From: Clostridiales bacterium
GTDB taxonomy: Bacteria; Bacillota; Clostridia; Oscillospirales; QAMX01
DNA length: 6,016 nucleotides
Direction of reading: 5' to 3'
NCBI GenBank assembly: GCA_012514045.1
Contig: JAAZBA010000174.1
Location: forward strand, 1 to 6,016
The position numbers and the translations under genes are program-made. The stretch's first letter is position 1. Each line of letters starts with the position of its first letter. The notes under the pieces were generated by a model that saw only the letters and a list, made by a program, of their open reading frames with translations, was not told the DNA's origin and did no database searches. Positions 5,753 to 6,016 of the stretch are shown here, one piece after another.

Positions 5753-5865
5753 TCAGCACTGATCCCGTTTTTCAATATCAGAGATTTTCTTATATTTTCT
5801 TAATAATAGCCTCTGATCTTTCATAAGTCCTGGAAAGCTCTCAAAAGCCTGTTTGGAAATGACAA
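5753..5865 (-). other. Possible overlapping leader ORFs in the 5' untranslated region
   Basis: GGAGG (5873-5877), close to the predicted mRNA 5' end, is followed seven bases later by TTG at 5865, opening a 14-codon frame that ends with TGA at 5821-5823. That stop overlaps an ATG (5824) as ATGA, and the ATG opens a 23-codon frame (MKDQRLLLRKYKKISDIEKR...) ending at TGA 5753-5755, which in turn overlaps the in-frame GTG at 5759 of the surface gene. The second frame is also open upstream to an ATT at 5866. A 7-bp inverted repeat (5811-5817 with 5777-5783) lies within it. These may be translated leader peptides, remnants of a small gene, or chance. Confidence 0.3.
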
Positions 5866-5892
5866 TGAATAACCTCCAAATATATGTGTGGT

Positions 5893-5921
5893 ATTATACT
5901 AAGAAGAGACTGAATTGTCAA
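5893..5921 (-). promoter_or_regulatory. Consensus sigma-A promoter of the surface-protein gene
   Basis: TTGACA (5916-5921) and TATAAT (5893-5898) are separated by exactly 17 bases. The predicted start is near 5885-5887, leaving about 187 nt of leader before the ATG at 5699. Confidence 0.92.
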
Positions 5922-6016
5922 TACTTTTGTACTTTAACTGCATTATTTTTTGTAAATTTCAAGAATAATTGTCCAAGGGGTAAAAGTTTGCAAGTTGTAA
6001 AATGAATTGCCCAAGA
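5922..6016. other. AT-rich upstream region, no gene seen
   Basis: No coding frame with a ribosome binding site is visible. On the minus strand the motif TTGG(G/A)CAATT occurs twice (about 6004-6013 and 5967-5976), and a related TTGACAATT overlaps the promoter -35. These could be binding sites, but such AT-rich words also arise by chance. Confidence 0.35.

Noticed and set aside
1..6016. Mobile element, CRISPR array, tRNA or rRNA
   Set aside because: No transposase or integrase frame, no regularly spaced direct repeats, and no cloverleaf-like or rRNA-like sequence was seen.

Overview
The window looks like chromosome of an anaerobic, low-to-mid GC member of the Bacillota (class Clostridia, plausibly a gut Oscillospiraceae/Lachnospiraceae-type commensal). 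The grounds are a canonical T-box leader, two textbook TTGACA-N17-TATAAT promoters, strong AGGAGG-type ribosome binding sites, and a surface protein combining InlB-type, MucBP and SLH domains. All supported genes lie on the minus strand, so transcription runs from right to left.

Right half (about 3597-5921): a consensus promoter at 5893-5921 drives a roughly 187-nt leader and then a secreted/surface protein. Its reading frame is cut in two by one in-frame TAA at 5106-5108. The upstream part (5106-5699) has the signal peptide, an InlB/Flg_new-type repeat and a Cna-B-like stretch. The downstream part (3657-5105) has three MucBP repeats, three SLH domains and a conserved-looking tail, but no signal peptide. 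Together they would form one protein of about 680 residues that is anchored to the cell wall through the SLH domains. The frame is the same on both sides of the stop, so a nonsense mutation (or sequence error) is the simplest reading. A long near-perfect hairpin (3597-3644) lies just past the stop codon.

Left half (1-3455): a second consensus promoter (3427-3455) starts a roughly 250-nt T-box riboswitch with Stem I, a likely AUC (isoleucine) specifier, the GGGTGGTACCGCG antiterminator motif and a strong terminator. It controls a tight three-gene operon: an XRE-cupin regulator (2583-3152), a medium-chain-type acyl-CoA synthetase (918-2561), and a neutral-ceramidase-like metal hydrolase (1-897, cut by the window edge). 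The gaps between genes are 21 and 20 nt. T-boxes usually govern aminoacyl-tRNA synthetases and amino-acid biosynthesis or transport, so isoleucine-tRNA control of an acyl-CoA synthetase operon is the most interesting feature here. My working hypothesis is that the synthetase activates a branched short-chain acid such as 2-methylbutyrate, which anaerobes can reductively carboxylate toward isoleucine. This is inference; the T-box itself is directly visible.

I see no tRNA, rRNA, CRISPR array, insertion sequence or phage gene.
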